This document shows positions 8,574 through 16,252 of a stretch of DNA of 64,000 bases, piece by piece. Each line of letters begins with the position of its first letter. The first letter of the stretch is position 1. The notes beneath the pieces were generated by a model. That model did no database searches, had not been told where the DNA came from, and was given only the letters and a program-made list of their open reading frames with translations. Position numbers and translations under genes: made by a program. Source of the DNA: Fulvivirgaceae bacterium JP3-4 (lineage in GTDB: Bacteria > Bacteroidota > Bacteroidia > Cytophagales > Cyclobacteriaceae); NCBI GenBank assembly GCA_029309925.1, contig JARKND010000001.1, positions 434,001 through 498,000 of the forward strand, written 5' to 3'.

Positions 8574-9131
8574 TCACTCATGATTTATTGGCTCTGGTGC
8601 ATCGAGAAACTTTTTGTGTTTCCCACGCAGCGTTCCGAAAAATAGAATGAGTGGAAAAATGAAAGCCTTCACCAATCCAGGCACTTCAACAAGGTCAAAT
8701 TCCGATTTATATCTGAATTGAAGATAGGCTCCGTCAAATACCGAAGGTCGTTTGCCTCCGTTAGCTTTTGTCGACTTATAGATTTCGGTAAGAAAGTATT
8801 CGAGATTATTCGCGGGTGTAGCATAGCCGTGGCAAACCAGGACTGTATCACCGGCATTCCAGAACCTGTGGGGCACACCACGTTTAAATGTTACAGTTTC
8901 ACCAGGGCCGTGAAAAGTTGCTGGTTGCCCTAAAACCTGCGCCCCAATTTTACCTTCGATCACCGTCAGGGCTTCGTCCTGCAAATGATGCACGTGCATC
9001 GGTGGACCTGAGCCTGGCTGGACCCGGTTTTCAATTTCAAGCATGCCTCCATCAGGTCCGGGAATAAAATTTACAAAGGTGATCATTTCACCACCACCGT
9101 TGTCAATACTATGCGGGTAGACGTATTTCAT
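8574..9131 (-). CDS. Cupin-domain protein
   Basis: The 185-residue protein has a single cupin barrel. Motif 1 is seen as PPMHVHHLQDEALTVIEG (the G-x5-H-x-H-x3,4-E-x6-G pattern) near residues 43-60. Motif 2 is seen as GETVTFKRGVPHRFWN near residues 77-92, giving the usual His/Glu/His metal site. After the cupin there is an extra 80 residues ending in a hydrophobic segment (FIFPLILFFGTL) that may associate with the membrane. Start and stop overlap with the DUF1772 gene by 4 bases (ATGA), so both are one operon read toward lower coordinates. The TetR-family gene beyond faces the other way and probably represses the pair. The substrate is unknown. Confidence 0.8.
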   Translation of the reverse strand: MKYVYPHSIDNGGGEMITFVNFIPGPDGGMLEIENRVQPGSGPPMHVHHLQDEALTVIEGKIGAQVLGQPATFHGPGETVTFKRGVPHRFWNAGDTVLVCHGYATPANNLEYFLTEIYKSTKANGGKRPSVFDGAYLQFRYKSEFDLVEVPGLVKAFIFPLILFFGTLRGKHKKFLDAPEPINHE

Positions 9132-9595
9132 TGTGACTGTCTTTTAGAGACGGAAACTAATAGCATAAATGTAAGCGCGACATTGATAACACCCAATCCA
9201 CTGCGAAACCAGTTCATCGAACTCCATTCACGCCACGCCTGTTGAATTGCCTCAGCCTGGAGTGGTGCCGCAAAAAGAATTTCGTTGCGTGGGTAGAAGT
9301 ATCCAAAGGTAAACACGTCAAGCAATACTGCAACTGCAAGGGAGGCCAAGGCGATATACCGATTAATGCGCCAGCACAGGAACACTGCGGTTAGCGCGAG
9401 CACCTGATTGATCGGTGATATCATGCGGAAAAATGTGCCAGGGTTGGTGGCACTGTAGTATGCTCGGGCGTTGACAATTGAGTTGGGAAGATCTGCGCCC
9501 CAATTGGGTGCATCAACAATCGAGGTGTAAAGATTGACGAAGAGGATTCCGGATGCAACAGCACACGAAATTCCAAGGACAATTAAACGATTCAT
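9128..9595 (-). CDS. DUF1772-like four-helix membrane protein
   Basis: The 155-residue protein has four hydrophobic segments: residues about 4-24, 65-80, 84-103 and 132-150. Conserved-looking polar motifs sit between the first two (YYSATNPGTFFRMISPINQ). This layout fits the DUF1772/anthrone-oxygenase-like family of small integral membrane proteins; the family name is inferred from layout and not from a search. It is the first gene of a two-gene operon with the cupin gene (4-base overlap) and starts 88 bases from the divergent TetR gene, with the inverted-repeat operator between them. The pair probably responds to the same small hydrophobic ligand sensed by the TetR protein. Confidence 0.65.
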   Translation of the reverse strand: MNRLIVLGISCAVASGILFVNLYTSIVDAPNWGADLPNSIVNARAYYSATNPGTFFRMISPINQVLALTAVFLCWRINRYIALASLAVAVLLDVFTFGYFYPRNEILFAAPLQAEAIQQAWREWSSMNWFRSGLGVINVALTFMLLVSVSKRQSQ

Positions 9596-9621
9596 AGTTT
9601 TTACAAGGGATTTGTCGGATA

Positions 9622-9678
9622 TTTGGTCATTGTCCTAATCAACGGAGATTTACAAAAAAAGTTAGGACATTGACCAAA
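9622..9678. promoter_or_regulatory. Inverted-repeat operator between TetR gene and cupin/DUF1772 operon
   Basis: Two 17-base arms, TTTGGTCATTGTCCTAA at 9622-9638 and TTAGGACATTGACCAAA at 9662-9678, are inverted copies with one mismatch, 23 bases apart. They fill most of the 88-base divergent intergenic region, and the second arm ends 5 bases before the TetR ATG. The likely use is binding of the TetR-family repressor encoded at 9684, controlling both directions. Each arm could instead be a separate operator for one dimer; the sequence cannot tell. Confidence 0.75.
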
Positions 9679-9683
9679 ATTTT

Positions 9684-10298
9684 ATGGAAAAGCGTTCACC
9701 TGTTGAAGAAAAGATTGTTTCCACCGCGTTAGCAATGTTTAACGAAGCCGGGATCGAGTACGTAGGTATGCGGGAAATTGCTGCAGCACTTGGAATGCGT
9801 GTCGGCAACCTCACTTATTATTTTCCAACAAAGGATGATCTTGTGAACCGGCTCACGCTCGATCTGGCTGAAGCCAACAGCAAAGCAATTATTCCACTGG
9901 ATTCAATTACGTTGGAGCGTTTTTTCGAAATGCTCGAGCAGGTTTTCCGCAATCACATCCGGTATCGCTGCCTGATGCTCAGCTTCGTCCATATCATAGA
10001 GCGCAACCCGATTGTTGCAAAACGCTATAGTAAGATTCAGTCCGAGAGAAATGATTCATGGGCGAAAAACATTGCAGTGCTCAAGCAGGCAAAATATATC
10101 ACGGCCGATGCGCAGGAAATTGCGTTCCTTGTGTCGACAATAGCCCTCATCGCGCGTTTTTGGATTTCAGAGGCCGCAGTTTCCTTTCGCAAAGAGGCGC
10201 CTGAGGAACAGATGCGGCACTACCTTAAAATGGTTGCAAGAATTTTCCTGCCGTATGCAACCAAGAAAGGCAAGCTGACGCTGGAGGGGTTGATTTAA
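9684..10298 (+). CDS. TetR-family transcriptional regulator
   Basis: The 204-residue protein has the TetR DNA-binding domain at residues 7-55 (EKIVSTALAMFNEAGIEYVG, then MREIAAALGMRVGNLTYYFPTKDDLV). This is followed by an all-helical ligand and dimer domain without a recognisable ligand signature. It is divergent from the DUF1772-cupin operon and the shared intergenic region carries a strong inverted repeat, the usual arrangement for a local autorepressor. No strong Shine-Dalgarno is visible because the operator arm occupies that position, so binding would also block translation initiation signals on this side. A tRNA gene on the opposite strand ends 9 bases after the stop. Confidence 0.9.
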   Translation: MEKRSPVEEKIVSTALAMFNEAGIEYVGMREIAAALGMRVGNLTYYFPTKDDLVNRLTLDLAEANSKAIIPLDSITLERFFEMLEQVFRNHIRYRCLMLSFVHIIERNPIVAKRYSKIQSERNDSWAKNIAVLKQAKYITADAQEIAFLVSTIALIARFWISEAAVSFRKEAPEEQMRHYLKMVARIFLPYATKKGKLTLEGLI

Positions 10299-10307
10299 GT
10301 GCTGAAG

Positions 10308-10379
10308 TAGTCCCGGCAGGAATCGAACCTGCATCTTCAGAATCGGAATCTGAAATACTATCCATTGTACTACGGAACC
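10308..10379 (-). tRNA. tRNA-Arg (anticodon CCG), CCA not encoded
   Basis: The minus-strand sequence folds as a cloverleaf. Acceptor GGTTCCG pairs with CGGGACT (two G-U pairs), the anticodon stem is TCAGA/TCTGA, and the 7-base loop TTCCGAT gives anticodon CCG. The T arm contains GGTTCGATTCC. The discriminator base is A. The bases after it on the minus strand are CTT, so the 3' CCA must be added enzymatically, unlike the second tRNA-Arg in this window. It decodes CGG. Confidence 0.93.
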
Positions 10380-10390
10380 AGAAAAAAATT

Positions 10391-10482
10391 CTAAATTTTT
10401 AGATTCTACATTTGAAATTTAATGCACCTAACAATGACTGTTAGAAAATCCGAAAATGTAAAATATCTAATTTCAAATTTAG
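10391..10482. repeat. AT-rich intergenic hairpin element A (word-permuted repeat)
   Basis: Left arm 10391-10424 and right arm 10450-10482 are imperfect inverted copies sharing CTAAATTT, TTAGAT and ACATTT blocks with small insertions. At the tip is a perfect 6-base stem CTAACA/TGTTAG (10428-10444) with a 5-base loop. The arms are built from recurring words such as ATTTGAAATTTA, the same words seen in the element at 50882. It lies just upstream of tRNA-Arg(CCG) as that gene is read. It could be a transcription end for neighbouring genes, or a dispersed repeat. Confidence 0.65.
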
Positions 10483-10662
10483 ACCAACGTCCACCCCATC
10501 TGAGTAAACGCGGGAGTCGAGAATCGATGTGCGGTGACACACACCATTGCTCGCCAGCAAAATAACGGAATCTTTAGTCGGTAAAAAAGCCTTGCTTCAC
10601 AATTTCATAGGCGTTTGCCACAATTCCTTGCGGGAACATCTGCGTTTGTCGTATCTTTTTGC

Positions 10663-11835
10663 ATGACTAACACGCAGACTGCACCTCCGCCTGCACGAAC
10701 GGGGCAGCAATCCCAGCAACGCTTCCTGTCCCTTGACGTTTTCCGGGGCCTCACCGTGGCCGGAATGATTCTCGTAAACACGCCCGGCAGTTGGGAATAC
10801 GTGTATGCCCCGCTCCGCCATGCACCATGGAACGGATGCACCCCGACAGACCTTGTCTTCCCGTTCTTCCTGTTTGCAGTAGGCAACGCGTTGAGTTTTT
10901 CAATCGGCAAATACCAGTCGTTGGGTTCAGGAAAGGCCGTGCAGAAAATTCTCACCCGCAGCGCGCTCATCTTTGCCATCGGTATTCTTCTCAACTGGTT
11001 TCCCTTTCTGAGATTGGAGGATGGTGAGTTTGTGGCGCGAACATTTGAAAATCTTAGAATCTTTGGCGTGTTACAACGCATCGCGCTTGCCTATCTTGGT
11101 GCAGCGTTGATCGTCCATTTCTTTAAACCACGCGCTGCATTTGTTGTCGGGGCTGCACTTCTCCTGACATATTGGGCAATACTGCTGATGTTTGGCGACC
11201 TCACCCTGGAAGGTAATGCCGTGCTACCAGTAGACCGGTGGTTGGTGGGAGAGGCGCATATGTACAAGGGTTACTTCAGCGAAGTGCTGCAGAAAAATAT
11301 TGCTTTTGATCCTGAAGGTTTACTGAGCACGATTCCGGCTGTTACCTCGGTGATTTTTGGTTTCCTTGTCGGGAATTATATCCGCAAAGAAGGAAGTTCA
11401 TATTCATCCATTGCACACTTACTTTTCGCGGGCATGCTGCTCGTCTTCGCTGGCCTCTGCTGGGATCTGGTGTTCCCAATCAACAAACCCATCTGGAGCA
11501 GCTCATACGTGCTCTACACAACAGGTCTCGCGATCACGCTGCTTTCGATGATCCTCTTCGTTGTTGAAATGAAAAACTACCGCGGATGGACTAATCCATT
11601 TGTGCTGTTTGGCAAAAACCCGCTGTTCATTTATGTGATGTCAGGAGTCGTGGTCAAGGTATATTTCCTCGTGCGCATAGGCGACACGAATGCCTATGGA
11701 GGACTTTATAAATATGTCTTTCAGCCAGTCGCTGGCAATTATTTCGGATCGTTTCTGTTTGCAGTCTTTCATGTACTCTTGCTACTGCTGCTGGGGTGGT
11801 TCCTTGACAAGCGCAAAATCTACATCCGTGTTTGA
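10663..11835 (+). CDS. Heparan-alpha-glucosaminide N-acetyltransferase-like membrane protein (HGSNAT/YeiB-type)
   Basis: The protein of about 390 residues starts its conserved part with RFLSLDVFRGLTVAGMILVN, followed by an HAPWNGCTPTDLVFPFFLFAVGNAL segment. This is the signature of the membrane acyltransferase family that includes human HGSNAT and bacterial DUF5009/DUF1624-type proteins. About ten hydrophobic segments follow, with LFGKNPLFIYVMSGV near the end. These proteins probably transfer acyl groups to sugars across the cytoplasmic membrane. The His in RHAPWNG (about residue 54) corresponds to the catalytic His of HGSNAT. I chose the ATG at 10663 instead of an in-frame ATG at 10615, because the latter adds a non-conserved hydrophobic extension. 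No sugar-catabolic neighbour identifies the acceptor. Confidence 0.82.
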   Translation: MTNTQTAPPPARTGQQSQQRFLSLDVFRGLTVAGMILVNTPGSWEYVYAPLRHAPWNGCTPTDLVFPFFLFAVGNALSFSIGKYQSLGSGKAVQKILTRSALIFAIGILLNWFPFLRLEDGEFVARTFENLRIFGVLQRIALAYLGAALIVHFFKPRAAFVVGAALLLTYWAILLMFGDLTLEGNAVLPVDRWLVGEAHMYKGYFSEVLQKNIAFDPEGLLSTIPAVTSVIFGFLVGNYIRKEGSSYSSIAHLLFAGMLLVFAGLCWDLVFPINKPIWSSSYVLYTTGLAITLLSMILFVVEMKNYRGWTNPFVLFGKNPLFIYVMSGVVVKVYFLVRIGDTNAYGGLYKYVFQPVAGNYFGSFLFAVFHVLLLLLLGWFLDKRKIYIRV

Positions 11836-11954
11836 GAGCGACCGTACACTGCATGACGTTCATAGAGTTGCTTTATCCGCATTTTGATGCCGGTAATCTT
11901 TTTTGAAGTGAATCTTTTCGGATGGATTGCGTTATTAGAGCAAATCATCAAGTC

Positions 11955-12152
11955 ATGGAAGGATCATTGTTATTTTTGGGCGGTGTAGGAATGCAGGAGC
12001 TTCTTGTCATCGGCTTGTTTGTACTCATTTTCTTCGGAGCGAAAAGAATTCCCGAATTTATGCGCGGTCTCGGCAAGGGTACACGTGAGTTCAAGGAAGG
12101 CCTGAATGGCGTGAAGAAAGATCTTGAAGACGAAGAGCTCAGCAAGAAGTAA
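11955..12152 (+). CDS. tatA: Sec-independent translocase subunit TatA/TatE
   Basis: This 65-residue protein is typical of TatA. A short periplasmic start is followed by one membrane helix (MQELLVIGLFVLIFFGAKRI), the F-G hinge, the conserved RIPEFMRGLGKG amphipathic helix and a charged tail ending in SKK. TatA multimers form the passage for folded, twin-arginine-signal proteins. The ATG at 11955 gives the usual family length; an in-frame ATG at 11922 adds an unlikely 11 residues. No tatC is in the window. A Tat-signal substrate (the subunit-3-like gene at 12524) lies about 370 bases downstream. The gene converges with a small unknown gene only 2 bases away. Confidence 0.9.
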   Translation: MEGSLLFLGGVGMQELLVIGLFVLIFFGAKRIPEFMRGLGKGTREFKEGLNGVKKDLEDEELSKK

Positions 12153-12154
12153 GT

Positions 12155-12391
12155 TTAATTCAGGAGCTCCCGCAGGTCTACAGGCGACACATATTTCTCG
12201 AGGTCGGAGTCGTGGGCATCACAGATCCATACAATCTCATCATTGACTTCATCCACCAGCAGTTCAACAAACTTGCATTCGTAGCTGTACAGGTGAATGC
12301 TGTAGTTATAGTACGCCCGTGCTTCAACAAACCTTCCATATCGCAGGATCTCATGCACGCGCTCGGTTAAAATCTTATTTAATCGCTTCAT
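12155..12391 (-). CDS. Small conserved-looking hypothetical protein (78 aa)
   Basis: The protein starts MKRLNKILTERVHEIL and is a mixed alpha/beta sequence with many aromatic and acidic residues (RAYYNYSIHLYSYE, then DEIVWICDAHD). The start at 12391 is chosen because AGGAGGT lies 5 bases upstream, one of the few strong Shine-Dalgarno sequences in this window. The ATG at 12406 lies upstream of that site. There is no signal peptide or membrane segment. I do not recognise the family. It is probably a small cytoplasmic protein, transcribed alone and convergent with tatA. Confidence 0.65.
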   Translation of the reverse strand: MKRLNKILTERVHEILRYGRFVEARAYYNYSIHLYSYECKFVELLVDEVNDEIVWICDAHDSDLEKYVSPVDLRELLN

Positions 12392-12523
12392 AACGCACCT
12401 CCTCATCCTTGAATTTCAACCCGTTATGAATAGAATAATTTCTATGCCACGCGCTCCATTTGTGGAATAAATCCTTTGATCGTATAGCGGGAAATGTAAA
12501 TTTGTAGAACAGCCATACTACAC

Positions 12524-13099
12524 ATGCAAAGACGAACAGCCGTAAAGCAGCTTCTTGTCATGACCACCGGAGCGTTACTCATTCCCTCCTGCGTGCGAGA
12601 AGCAAAAAAGATCTCAATACCATTAGACAATCTCAAACTCACAGCGGATCATGAAACGCTGATGGCGTCCATTACCGAAACACTGCTGCCCACGAGTGAT
12701 ACTCCAGGCGCGAAAGAACTCAAGCTTCACGAGTTCGTCCTTCGGATGATGGATGATTGTTATTCGCCTGACGAGCAAAAGGAATTTCAGAACGGACTCG
12801 AATCATTCGACAAATTCGCGGAGAAGTCATCAGAGAAATCTTTCCTTGAAATGTCTGCAGATGAGCGCAAATCATTTTTGTTGGATCTGGAAAAGAAACG
12901 TGCTGACGAGTCATCACTGAAGGACGATGAAAAAGCTATTCTCCAATTCTACAGCAGAACAAAAGGTCTTGCCATCCGTGGCTATATGAATTCGGAGCCG
13001 GTGATGACAAAGTACACCTACTACCAGATGGTGCCGGGAAGATTTGACGGGTGTGTCGAAATTAAAGATCCTTCAGACTATAAAACGATTTACGGATGA
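12524..13099 (+). CDS. Gluconate 2-dehydrogenase subunit 3-like protein with Tat signal
   Basis: The N-terminus MQRRTAVKQLLVMTTGALLIPSC has the twin arginine, hydrophobic core and a Cys at residue 23 that fits a lipoprotein-type end, so it is probably exported folded and anchored. The mature part matches the gluconate 2-dehydrogenase subunit 3 family in its SITETLLPTSDTPGAKEL start and in the C-terminal TKYTYYQMVPGRFDGC segment. These small subunits escort the flavin subunit, encoded by the next gene, which overlaps by 4 bases. The flavoprotein itself has no signal peptide, so it should be carried out through Tat in complex with this subunit. The tatA gene just upstream fits this route. Confidence 0.87.
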   Translation: MQRRTAVKQLLVMTTGALLIPSCVREAKKISIPLDNLKLTADHETLMASITETLLPTSDTPGAKELKLHEFVLRMMDDCYSPDEQKEFQNGLESFDKFAEKSSEKSFLEMSADERKSFLLDLEKKRADESSLKDDEKAILQFYSRTKGLAIRGYMNSEPVMTKYTYYQMVPGRFDGCVEIKDPSDYKTIYG

Positions 13100-14808
13100 G
13101 CTACCTGAATATAAAAGCACAAGAACAACAAACATACGATGCTATCGTGATTGGCTCTGGTATGAGCGGAGGCTGGGCTGCAAAGGAGCTCGCTGAAAAA
13201 GGTTTGAAGACGCTGATCCTCGAGCGCGGACGGGATGTCAAGCATAATGTGGATTATCCAACTACCAACACTCCACCATGGGAGTTTGAGCATCTCAACC
13301 AGATCACGCATGAAGTGCGCGAGGCAAACCCTGTCGTAAGCAAGTGCTACGCTTTTCGCGAAGATGCCGCACATTTTTTTGTAAAGGATAATGAACATCC
13401 TTATGTGCAGGAGAAACCTTTCGACTGGATTCGCGGATACCAGGTAGGTGGCAAATCACTGCTGTGGGCACGACAAACACAACGCTGGAGTGATTTCGAT
13501 TTTGAAGGACCGGCCCGTGATGGCTTTGCTGTTGACTGGCCAATCCGCTATAAAGACATTGCGCCATGGTATAGCTATGTCGAAAAATTTGTGGGCATTT
13601 CCGGCAACAAGGACGGCCTCGCTGAATTGCCCGATGGTGAATTCCTCAAGCCGATGGAGTTGACGTGCGTGGAAGATTATTTTAAGAAGACGATCGGGAA
13701 GGCCTATAATGACCGGCATGTGATCATCGGCCGTTGCGCGCACATCACAGAGCAAAAAGATATTTTCGCGCAACAAGGACGTGGAACGTGTCAGCACCGG
13801 AATCTTTGCCAGCGCGGTTGTCCGTTCGGTGGATATTTCAGTTCAAATTCATCCACCATTCCATGGGCATTGAAGACAGGGAACGCAACACTGCGGCCCG
13901 ACTCCGTTGTGCACTCGATCATCTATGATGAGAAAGCGCAGCGTGCATCAGGTGTGCGTGTGATCGATGCGAAGACAAAAGAAACAACCGAGTATTATGC
14001 CAAGGTGATCTTCGTCAATGCATCAGCGCTCAATACAAATCTCGTCCTGCTGAATTCAACGTCCTCACGGTTCCCGAACGGGCTTGGAAACGATAATGGT
14101 TTGCTTGGGAAATTTGTGGCATTTCATATTTATCGCGCGCGCATCTCTGCGCAGTATGAAGGATTTGACAACTTCACAAAATATGGCAACCGGCCGAACG
14201 GATGTTATATCCCGCGGTTCAGGAATGTGCGCAAACAGGAAACGGATTTCCTTCGCGGGTATGCCGCTGGTTTTTCAGGCTTCAGAAGATTGGATCGCTC
14301 CGACAGTGGAGTAGGCGAAGAGTTAAAGCAAAATCTGCTCAGACCGAAGCCAGGCGCCTGGGCAGTCGGTTCTCATATCATGGGTGAAACAATTCCCAAA
14401 GAGACAAATTATGTGAAGCTCGATACAACCAGGAAAGATGAGTGGGGCATGCCTTTGCTTAACGTGTCAGTCGATTATGATGACAACGATGAGAAGATGA
14501 TCAAGGATTTTATGGAACAGTTCACGGAGATGTATACGAAAGCCGGGTTCACGAATATTGAGACATCCGATTCAAAGCAGGCTCCCGGTCTCGACATTCA
14601 CGAGATGGGTGGTGTACGTATGGGAAAAGACCCGAAGACTTCGCTGCTCAATAAGTGGCATCAACTGCATGCATGTCCGAACGTGTTTGTTACTGACGGA
14701 GCATCGATGACATCGACTTCAACGCAGAATCCGTCACTGACTTATATGGCATTTGCTGCGCGAGCGGCCGACTACGCGGTGAATCAGTTAAAGACCAAAA
14801 ATATCTAG
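13096..14808 (+). CDS. GMC-family oxidoreductase (FAD-dependent sugar/alcohol dehydrogenase subunit)
   Basis: The 570-residue flavoprotein has an N-terminal Rossmann FAD-binding motif (AIVIGSGMSGGWAAKELAEK, about residues 16-35, ending in LILERG) and the GMC C-terminal domain with DIHEMGGVRMG and TDGASMTSTSTQNPSLTYMA. These contain the conserved His and Asn of the active site. A four-Cys-like patch, RGTCQHRNLCQRGCPFGG near residues 231-248, resembles the cysteine-rich insert of this bacterial subgroup. It is translationally coupled to the Tat-signal small subunit (4-base overlap) and probably works with it in the periplasm, oxidising a sugar or polyol and passing electrons to a cytochrome c. 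No cytochrome subunit is encoded beside it. A strong terminator follows. Confidence 0.92.
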   Translation: MSYLNIKAQEQQTYDAIVIGSGMSGGWAAKELAEKGLKTLILERGRDVKHNVDYPTTNTPPWEFEHLNQITHEVREANPVVSKCYAFREDAAHFFVKDNEHPYVQEKPFDWIRGYQVGGKSLLWARQTQRWSDFDFEGPARDGFAVDWPIRYKDIAPWYSYVEKFVGISGNKDGLAELPDGEFLKPMELTCVEDYFKKTIGKAYNDRHVIIGRCAHITEQKDIFAQQGRGTCQHRNLCQRGCPFGGYFSSNSSTIPWALKTGNATLRPDSVVHSIIYDEKAQRASGVRVIDAKTKETTEYYAKVIFVNASALNTNLVLLNSTSSRFPNGLGNDNGLLGKFVAFHIYRARISAQYEGFDNFTKYGNRPNGCYIPRFRNVRKQETDFLRGYAAGFSGFRRLDRSDSGVGEELKQNLLRPKPGAWAVGSHIMGETIPKETNYVKLDTTRKDEWGMPLLNVSVDYDDNDEKMIKDFMEQFTEMYTKAGFTNIETSDSKQAPGLDIHEMGGVRMGKDPKTSLLNKWHQLHACPNVFVTDGASMTSTSTQNPSLTYMAFAARAADYAVNQLKTKNI

Positions 14809-14821
14809 GAGAGTGATTTAG

Positions 14822-14868
14822 CTGAAAGCTGATCAATGCTGATCCTTGATCAGCTTTCAGTTATTATT
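14822..14868. terminator. Bidirectional hairpin terminator after the GMC gene
   Basis: A perfect 15-base stem, CTGAAAGCTGATCAA (14822-14836) paired with TTGATCAGCTTTCAG (14846-14860), encloses a 9-base loop and is followed by TTATTATT. It lies between the convergent ends of the GMC gene (stop 14808) and the gene at 14864, so it can end transcripts from both sides. Confidence 0.85.
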
Positions 14869-15160
14869 CATGAAAGATAGCTTCCTGCTTCTTGATGTGC
14901 TTTTCCTTCACTACAGGAATATTGTGCGAGTTCAAAAGCTTTTTCAGCGTATTATTCCAGTCATAGGAAGTAAATCTGAAATCAATGGTTGCCTGTTCGG
15001 CATTCGAGTTATCAAGCGGACCGTTCTCAATGGCATACGTTGATAAAGTCTGGTATAAATTGTGACGGTTATACAACAAGAACGCTTCCCACAATTTCAC
15101 CTCAACTACTCCTTCCTGCCTGTCCCGAAGGCCTGAAGGTATGTTATTCGTGTTCTGCAT
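14864..15160 (-). CDS. Hypothetical protein (98 aa)
   Basis: No family is recognised. The protein is soluble-looking and charged. A central part, VEVKLWEAFLLYNRHNLYQTL, probably forms a helix, and the C-terminal half contains SYDWNNTLKKLLNSHN and a basic KEKHIKKQ patch. It may contain a small alpha-helical domain. It is transcribed alone, ends at the strong shared terminator and has no clear Shine-Dalgarno. The uninterrupted frame and protein-like composition support coding. Confidence 0.5.
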   Translation of the reverse strand: MQNTNNIPSGLRDRQEGVVEVKLWEAFLLYNRHNLYQTLSTYAIENGPLDNSNAEQATIDFRFTSYDWNNTLKKLLNSHNIPVVKEKHIKKQEAIFHE

Positions 15161-15360
15161 AACGGTTTCGATTGTTTGTATTACAAAAATACCTTACGCG
15201 GAAATTACATCCCACTTCTCCGAACCCGCGTAAATACATTTTACCGACTAAAAAAGCATTTCACAACGGTATGGCTGGTGGTCAATGGCGGGCTTTCCGC
15301 CATCGTTTGAACTCGCAGGGAATGCAGATTATTCACTAGCTTTGAGCAAACGTTATCTTT

Positions 15361-15564
15361 ATGTTAAGCAAGGAGCAAGTCAAACAATTCGTGCTAACGG
15401 TGCTTGATCTCCACCGTGAGAACTTCATACAATTATTGCACAATCCGGAGTTCCAGGGCAATTCCGTTTCGCAAAAGGAAAAGGCTGTTGAATACATCAC
15501 AGCGATTTTTAAAAACGAGATCGAGCAAAACCTTGATTCATTTATTAAGACTAACCCCAACTGA
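15361..15564 (+). CDS. Small helical hypothetical protein (67 aa)
   Basis: The sequence LSKEQVKQFVLTVLDLHRENFIQ and the rest of the frame look like a compact helical protein, with regular spacing of hydrophobic residues and no low-complexity bias. No family is recognised. It sits alone between the gene at 14864 (divergent) and a response regulator 212 bases downstream. A longer antisense frame covers the same bases, but its translation is Cys/Ser-rich and unlike a protein. Coding is plausible and not certain. Confidence 0.45.
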   Translation: MLSKEQVKQFVLTVLDLHRENFIQLLHNPEFQGNSVSQKEKAVEYITAIFKNEIEQNLDSFIKTNPN

Positions 15565-15776
15565 AATTTCCGCATCAAACTGTTGACATTTTCACCAGCA
15601 ACTGTCGCTTTGCCAGTCTTGTCAAAATCTCCGTCAGCAGCAGCTGATATATTTTTAAGACAGTTTATCCACGACATAAACCTCCCGGACGGGAGGACCG
15701 GTGTTTCTCACCCACAATCGGAACATTGTTTGATCTTACTGCGTAAGTCTTTCAATACAACCTAATTCTCATACAC

Positions 15777-16169
15777 ATGAAGATTCTATATGCTGATGAT
15801 GATGTTGATGATTGTGAGTTGGTAGTCGAAGCGCTCGAAAAGATCGATCCGAATATCGAATGTGAGCGGGCAAGTGACGGGCGCGAGGCGTTGAATATGC
15901 TGATGGAGAATTCGAATTCTGAGTTACCCGATTATATTTTTCTCGATGTGAATATGCCGGTAATGGATGGCAGAAAGTGTCTGATGGAACTGAAAAAAGA
16001 CGAGCGACTGAAAGATATACCTGTTGTGATCTACTCAACCAGTCAAAATGAAAAAGAGATCAGTGAGCTTTACAAAATGGGAGCACAGGAGTATGTTCAG
16101 AAACCCAATTCATTTAATGATTTATGCTTTTCGCTGAAACTGCTTATTGACAGGCTGCAGGCTGCATAA
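15777..16169 (+). CDS. Single-domain response regulator (receiver only)
   Basis: The 130-residue protein is one receiver domain: acidic cluster YADDDVDD at residues 5-12, phosphoacceptor D57 in FLDVNMPVMDG, a switch Ser/Thr in VIYSTSQ and the conserved Lys in VQKPNSF. No output domain is attached, so it must signal by contact with a partner, as is common in Bacteroidota, where such receivers interact with kinases and receiver-kinase fusions. The gene is not next to a kinase, but a cluster of kinases begins 3 kb downstream. A terminator follows the stop. Confidence 0.93.
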   Translation: MKILYADDDVDDCELVVEALEKIDPNIECERASDGREALNMLMENSNSELPDYIFLDVNMPVMDGRKCLMELKKDERLKDIPVVIYSTSQNEKEISELYKMGAQEYVQKPNSFNDLCFSLKLLIDRLQAA

Positions 16170-16218
16170 TACTTAGACCATAGAGCTGTGATTCGTGAAG
16201 TGGTCTTCTATGGTTGGC

Positions 16219-16252
16219 AGGGGTGTTCGAAAAGAGCACCCCTCGCTTTTTA
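16219..16252 (+). terminator. Rho-independent terminator after the response regulator
   Basis: AGGGGTG (16219-16225) pairs with CACCCCT (16237-16243) around an 11-base loop, and a T-run (CGCTTTTTAAA) follows. It lies in the gap between the plus-strand receiver gene and the minus-strand CadD-type gene, whose stop codon falls in the T-run. Confidence 0.85.

Noticed and set aside
15583-15765. A 60-residue plus-strand frame between two small genes
   Set aside because: The translation is not protein-like and has no ribosome binding site; the region probably holds the leader of the response regulator gene.
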